Source: Desulfobulbaceae bacterium (GTDB lineage: Bacteria > Desulfobacterota > Desulfobulbia > Desulfobulbales > Desulfocapsaceae). Taken from it: a stretch of 17,447 bases of DNA. Positions 14,244-17,447 of this stretch are shown in pieces. The stretch is taken from contig JAUVON010000020.1 of the NCBI GenBank assembly GCA_030599175.1, positions 1-17,447 of the forward strand. Direction: 5' to 3'. The notes beneath the pieces were generated by a model. The model was not told the DNA's origin. It did not search any database and was given only the letters and a program-made list of their open reading frames with translations. The position numbers were made by a program, and so were the translations under genes. Numbering within the stretch: the first letter of the stretch is position 1; every line of letters begins with the position of its first letter.

Positions 14244-14334
14244 CACCATTTAATTATTAGAAAGGAGGTGGCATACAGTTTTTTCGGCAATTTGTGAGAA
14301 TTGAATATTAACAATCAAGATATTGGAGGCAAAC

Positions 14335-15168
14335 ATGAAACCACGTTTAACCGGACTTATTATAGCGCTGACATGTATGTTGCTGGCAATCAGCATCCCG
14401 TCATCTTTTGCAGCATCAGATGTGCAAAAAGAGCTTGCCAGGGGCAGCACAATTGAAAAGGTACTCCGCAGCGGGAAGCTTAAAGTTGGAATGGCTACCT
14501 TTGTTCCCTGGGCCATGCAGAGTAAAACCGGAGAATGGATAGGGTTTGAAATTGATGTCGCCAAGCGTCTTGCAGAAGATATGGGCGTTAAGATCGAATT
14601 TATTCCCACCAAATGGGACGGATTGATCCCATCCCTTCTTACAGGAAAATTTGACATTGTCATCGCCGGCATGATGGGAACCCCTAAACGGGCCCTGAAA
14701 ATCAACTTCACACAACCCTATGATTTTACTGGCACCCAGATCTGCATCCACAAGGACTATGTTGACAAAATCAAAACCCCTTTAGACCTTAATGACCCTG
14801 CCTACACTGTAATTTCACGCGTTGGAGTGACTGCAGCTGAGACCGCTAAGAAATTTCTGCCAAAAGCCCAAAAAAGACTTTTTTCCGACAATGGCTCTAT
14901 GGTTCAGGAGCTGTTAAACGGCAAGGCGACGGCAATTATACAATCGCTGCCGGAACCTGCACAACTTGTTGCAAAAAATCCTGAAACCCTGGCATTGATC
15001 GAGGGAACTCTTACCAAAGAACCAATCAGCATGGGAGTTCGCAAGGGAGATCCCGATACTCTGGCTTACCTCAACAACTGGATTGAGGTGGTCAGAGCTG
15101 AAGGATTTCTTGAAGAAAAGGCCGATTACTGGTGGCGCAGCATGGAATGGTCATCGCTCCTTGAATAA
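14335..15168 (+). CDS. Periplasmic substrate-binding protein of the ABC transporter (SBP_bac_3)
   Basis: This 277-residue protein has a signal peptide of about 26 residues ending SSFA, then a two-lobed binding domain of the amino-acid family. The start is ATG 14335, with GGAGG five bases upstream; a TTG at 14323 would overlap that site. R119 in TPKRALKINFTQPY is in the usual place for the arginine that grips the ligand carboxylate. In GKATAIIQSLPEP (196-208), S204 aligns with the Asp that normally holds the alpha-amino group (for example Asp157 of mature GlnH). A ligand with a carboxylate but without a free amino group, such as an N-methylated or betaine-type compound, would fit, though this is inference. 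It lies 91 bases after the ATPase gene. Confidence 0.92.
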   Translation: MKPRLTGLIIALTCMLLAISIPSSFAASDVQKELARGSTIEKVLRSGKLKVGMATFVPWAMQSKTGEWIGFEIDVAKRLAEDMGVKIEFIPTKWDGLIPSLLTGKFDIVIAGMMGTPKRALKINFTQPYDFTGTQICIHKDYVDKIKTPLDLNDPAYTVISRVGVTAAETAKKFLPKAQKRLFSDNGSMVQELLNGKATAIIQSLPEPAQLVAKNPETLALIEGTLTKEPISMGVRKGDPDTLAYLNNWIEVVRAEGFLEEKADYWWRSMEWSSLLE

Positions 15169-15209
15169 AAAAGATCCGCAGACAGTAACAGTCTGACCAA
15201 AGATCGACG

Positions 15210-15239
15210 GATATGGTACTGCCAAAGCAGTACCATATC
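15210..15239 (+). terminator. Strong hairpin after the binding-protein gene, partial terminator or stabiliser
   Basis: Thirteen-base perfect arms, GATATGGTACTGC at 15210-15222 and GCAGTACCATATC at 15227-15239, enclose a CAAA loop, followed by a pyrimidine-rich TTCTTC. The U-run is weak, so read-through to the second permease is likely. Such hairpins after a binding-protein gene commonly raise its level relative to the membrane subunits. A smaller hairpin (CAGAC...GTCTG) lies at 15179-15194. Confidence 0.6.
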
Positions 15240-15262
15240 TTCTTCATACGCTTTGCTGAAGG

Positions 15263-16156
15263 ATGCCTGAATCAATGAGAAAAAAAAGCTCTTTAACCTT
15301 AACGGATCTGCTGATCGGCTCCTTTCTTTTGTTAGTGTGCTTGTTTTTTGTTTACCGCATTAAGGTTGGCTTGAATTATAACTGGGCCTGGGACTCCATT
15401 CCTCAATTCATATTCCGGTTTGATAAGGAAAATAACGAGTGGGTCTCCGGCATCCTGATGACCGGCTTTTACACGACCATTCGCTTAAGTTTCTGGGGTA
15501 TCATCCTTGCAACTGTTTTTGGCGTTATCAGTGGAATTGCAAAAACCAGCAGCATCCTTTTTCTTAGATGGCTTGCAACAACTTATGTTGAAACAATGCG
15601 CAACCTCCCTCCCCTGGTCATTATCTTTATCGCCTACTTTTTTGTTGGTGATCAGCTTTTATCTCCCCTGGGGATTGATGATTGGGCTGAAACCCTTTCT
15701 CCTGCAAGTCAAAATATTCTGTCAATATTGTTTGCCAAACCCGGATACCTGACCTCATTTTTTGCCGCTCTCATGACGCTGGCCATTTTTGAAGGCGCCT
15801 ATATTACTGAAATTGTGCGGGCTGGAATCGAGTCCATTGATAAAGGACAGTGGGAAGCTTCACATGCTCTGGGCCTTACCTGGTACCAGCAGATGCGGCA
15901 TATAATTTTACCCCAGACGTTCCAGCGAATCATGCCGCCAATGGCAGGTCAGTTTATTTCGCTTATCAAGGATTCATCCATTGTTTCAGTTATCTCCATC
16001 CAGGAACTGTGCTTCCAGGGGATCGAACTAATGACCAGCACGCTGCATACCATTGAGATCTGGACAGTGGTAACGCTTATGTATCTAACCCTGACCCTGC
16101 CATGCTCCCTGCTGGTGGAAAAGCTAGAGACCCGCTTGAACCTGAGTCTGAGATAA
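15263..16156 (+). CDS. Polar amino acid-type ABC transporter permease, second subunit
   Basis: This inner-membrane permease of up to 297 residues pairs with the first permease. A first membrane segment at about 14-32 is followed by four or five others. The EAA loop is at about 198-217 (WEASHALGLTWYQQMRHIIL). A loop of about 35 residues at 128-163 has no counterpart in the first permease. AAGGA touches the ATG at 15263, so the in-frame ATG at 15275 (giving MRKKSS) is an equally likely start. It lies 94 bases after the binding-protein gene, with a hairpin in between. Confidence 0.92.
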   Translation: MPESMRKKSSLTLTDLLIGSFLLLVCLFFVYRIKVGLNYNWAWDSIPQFIFRFDKENNEWVSGILMTGFYTTIRLSFWGIILATVFGVISGIAKTSSILFLRWLATTYVETMRNLPPLVIIFIAYFFVGDQLLSPLGIDDWAETLSPASQNILSILFAKPGYLTSFFAALMTLAIFEGAYITEIVRAGIESIDKGQWEASHALGLTWYQQMRHIILPQTFQRIMPPMAGQFISLIKDSSIVSVISIQELCFQGIELMTSTLHTIEIWTVVTLMYLTLTLPCSLLVEKLETRLNLSLR

Positions 16157-16230
16157 CTATTTCTGTATGGCATATCTCAAAGATGTCAGCAAATCACACC
16201 TGTAAAAACTGAAAACAGGAATCTTCCCCA

Positions 16231-16251
16231 GGTCCCACACTCATGGGAACC
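16231..16251 (+). terminator. Weak hairpin after the transporter operon
   Basis: GGTCCCA at 16231-16237 pairs with TGGGAACC at 16244-16251 with one bulge, followed by a broken T-rich stretch (GTCTTTCATT). It lies about 75 bases after the last permease and may end the operon. The call is tentative because the stem is imperfect. Confidence 0.3.
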
Positions 16252-16282
16252 GCCGTCTTTCATTGTAGTAACAATAAATTTC

Positions 16283-16311
16283 TTGCTTATTGAAACTAAC
16301 AGAGCTACAAT
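16283..16311 (+). promoter_or_regulatory. Predicted promoter of the toxin-antitoxin operon
   Basis: TTGCTT at 16283-16288 and TACAAT at 16306-16311 are separated by 17 bases. Transcription would begin near 16318, just before the palindrome at 16325-16340. Confidence 0.45.
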
Positions 16312-16324
16312 CGTACTTCAAACA

Positions 16325-16340
16325 GTGCTAATATTAACAC
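16325..16340. promoter_or_regulatory. Palindrome before the antitoxin gene, likely autoregulatory operator
   Basis: GTGCTAATATTAACAC is a 16-bp palindrome broken only at its fourth and thirteenth bases. It lies 15 bases before the antitoxin start and directly after the predicted transcription start. YefM/Phd antitoxins usually repress their own operon by binding such a site. Confidence 0.5.
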
Positions 16341-16355
16341 CACAAAAGGACTGCA

Positions 16356-16607
16356 ATGAACACGATAACGGCCAACCAACTGAAAATAAAAGGTATATCA
16401 TTGATTGAAAATAACCTTCATGATGACCATGAATTAGTAATTACCGTGCGTGGTAAAGAAAAATTCGTTGTTATGGATATGCAACATTATAATTATCTTC
16501 GTGAATGCGAACTTGACGCAGCTTTACATGAAACAGAAGCTGATTATCGTGCAGGAAAATTTGTTACCGAAAGTGTTGAAAAACACATTAAACGAGTAAC
16601 AAAATGA
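16356..16607 (+). CDS. Type II antitoxin, Phd/YefM family
   Basis: This 83-residue protein has the Phd/YefM pattern: an N-terminal DNA-binding part (about 1-55), with LVITVRGKEKFVVMDMQHYN near 27-46, and a charged C-terminal tail that would wrap the toxin. AAAGGA lies five bases before the ATG. Its stop overlaps the toxin start by four bases (ATGA at 16604-16607), the normal coupling for such pairs. It should neutralise the toxin and repress the operon. The pair is probably unrelated in function to the methyltransferase island and is a common accessory module. Confidence 0.88.
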   Translation: MNTITANQLKIKGISLIENNLHDDHELVITVRGKEKFVVMDMQHYNYLRECELDAALHETEADYRAGKFVTESVEKHIKRVTK

Positions 16608-16879
16608 CCTACGAACTTATATACACAAATAGTTACATTAAAAGAGCAACAAAATTTCTAAAGAAACATCCAGAGCTCATATCTCAATATATAAAAACTC
16701 TTAAAATATTGGAAATCAATCCTCAGCACCCGTCCTTGAGATTGCATCCCTTGAAAGGTAAATTGAAGAAACTGCATTCTGTGTCAATCAATATTTCTTA
16801 TCGGATTACCCTGGAATTCTATTTTTCAGATAAAGAAATTATTTTGGTAAATGTTGGACGTCATGATGAGGTATACTAG
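16604..16879 (+). CDS. Type II toxin, RelE/ParE superfamily (YafQ-like mRNA interferase)
   Basis: This 91-residue protein looks like a ribosome-dependent mRNA interferase of the YafQ branch. Family signs are HPSLRLHPLKGKLKKLHSVS (42-61), INISYRITLEF (62-72) and the C-terminal NVGRHDEVY (83-91). Histidines 48, 58 and 87 are candidates for the catalytic residues; H87 sits at the position of the catalytic C-terminal histidine of YafQ. The length is normal and the frame intact, so it is likely active. It overlaps the antitoxin gene by four bases. Confidence 0.88.
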   Translation: MTYELIYTNSYIKRATKFLKKHPELISQYIKTLKILEINPQHPSLRLHPLKGKLKKLHSVSINISYRITLEFYFSDKEIILVNVGRHDEVY

Positions 16880-17069
16880 CCCCCATTTCTCCTGAAAACC
16901 TCGCTTCTGGCAAATAGGTGCTATGCTACTTCAAGGTATCCAAACGAATTAATCAGAATGGGGAAGCTTGTAGAAACGGCTGAAACTGAAATTGATACTG
17001 CTGACAGACAGTACCTCATGCCCTTTCAAGATCTTCACCTTCATAGAGTCTCTTATGCAAGGACAATAA

Positions 17070-17447
17070 TTGAACATCATAACAGATCCTTCTTTTTACA
17101 TACTCGCTATACCAGTCGTACTCATGTACGGCATGGCCAAAGGCGGGCTTGGCCCCGCTGTCGGCGCAATTTCCATTCCCATCTTATCCTTTGTCATAAA
17201 CCCGGTGCAGGCCGCGGCTATTATGTTGCCCATACTCTGCGTGATGGATATTTTTGCAGTATGGAAATTTCGCAACCATTTCAGTTCTTATCACCTCTCA
17301 ATTTTATTGCCTGCAGGTATTACAGGTATAATTATAGCCTCTTTCCTCATGGGGCACCTTCATCCTGATGCCATAAAATTCATCATCGGTATTACAGTCA
17401 TTCTGTTTTGCTTTAATTACTGGTTTAGAAGTAATGCCGGTAGACAA
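17070..17447 (+). CDS. TauE/SafE (TSUP) family membrane permease, C-terminus off the window
   Basis: These are the first 126 codons of a rightward gene that continues past the window. Translation from TTG 17070, with AAGGA six bases upstream, gives MNIITDPSFYILAIPVVLMY, followed by GMAKGGLGPAVGAISIPIL. The glycine-rich stretch after the first membrane segment and the next hydrophobic segments are typical of TSUP transporters, which export sulfite, sulfoacetate or other small anions. Three or four membrane segments are visible. The substrate cannot be told. A different frame over the same bases (16958-17368) is open but has no membrane-protein character and is not the gene. Confidence 0.85.
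   Translation, partial: MNIITDPSFYILAIPVVLMYGMAKGGLGPAVGAISIPILSFVINPVQAAAIMLPILCVMDIFAVWKFRNHFSSYHLSILLPAGITGIIIASFLMGHLHPDAIKFIIGITVILFCFNYWFRSNAGRQ

Noticed and set aside
14323..14334. TTG start giving four extra residues to the binding protein
   Set aside because: The TTG overlaps the Shine-Dalgarno site of ATG 14335, and the extra residues would spoil the start of the signal peptide.
16958..17368. An open rightward frame of 136 codons
   Set aside because: It overlaps the TauE/SafE gene in another frame, is rich in Arg/His, has no recognisable domain, and has no good ribosome site. The frame from TTG 17070 gives a clear membrane protein.

Overview
The window reads as chromosome of an anaerobic, probably sulfate-reducing bacterium of the Desulfobacterota. 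This is inferred from gene content (corrinoid methyltransferases, a RACo-type activator, a four-cluster ferredoxin with a cytoplasmic molybdopterin enzyme) and from several families of palindromic intergenic repeats of a kind I associate with that phylum. I see no rRNA, tRNA, CRISPR array or phage genes. No gene-free stretch exceeds 300 bases.

Layout. Leftward genes (1-4514), in transcription order: an MttB-superfamily methyltransferase without pyrrolysine (4514-3045), a RACo-like activator of corrinoid proteins (2797-809), and a UroD/MtaA-family methyltransferase that runs off the left edge (584-1). Rightward genes: a GntR/UTRA regulator (4777-5523), a corrinoid protein (5642-6277), an MtmB-family methyltransferase without pyrrolysine (6295-7677), a stand-alone MetH-activation-domain protein (7777-8475), an FAD/NAD(P) oxidoreductase (8501-9751), a ferredoxin with four 4Fe-4S clusters (9949-10410), a molybdopterin oxidoreductase (10426-12492), a four-gene polar-amino-acid-type ABC transporter (12614-16156), a YefM/YafQ-like toxin-antitoxin pair (16356-16879), and the start of a TauE/SafE permease (17070 to the right edge).

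How the genes fit together. I read positions 1-16156 as one catabolic island for a methylated nitrogen compound. The ABC transporter would import the substrate. The MttB-like and/or MtmB-like enzyme would move a methyl group to the corrinoid protein. The UroD-like protein would pass it to an acceptor. RACo, and perhaps the MetH-activation-like protein with the flavoprotein, would re-reduce corrinoid that has become oxidised. The same 12-bp operator-like sequence lies just downstream of a good promoter both before the MttB-like gene and before the corrinoid gene. The GntR gene lies between the two, so it probably controls both arms.

Most notable points. (1) The MtmB-family enzyme is fully open without an amber codon. 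By my alignment from memory, the pyrrolysine position and the three residues that surround it in Methanosarcina MtmB are all replaced (V200, L228, L258, N332), which suggests a different substrate or chemistry. (2) The transporter's binding protein has Ser204 where amino-acid binders use an Asp to hold the alpha-amino group, which would fit an N-methylated ligand. (3) Two different types of corrinoid activator lie within one cluster. The substrate and the role of the molybdenum enzyme are not settled by the sequence.
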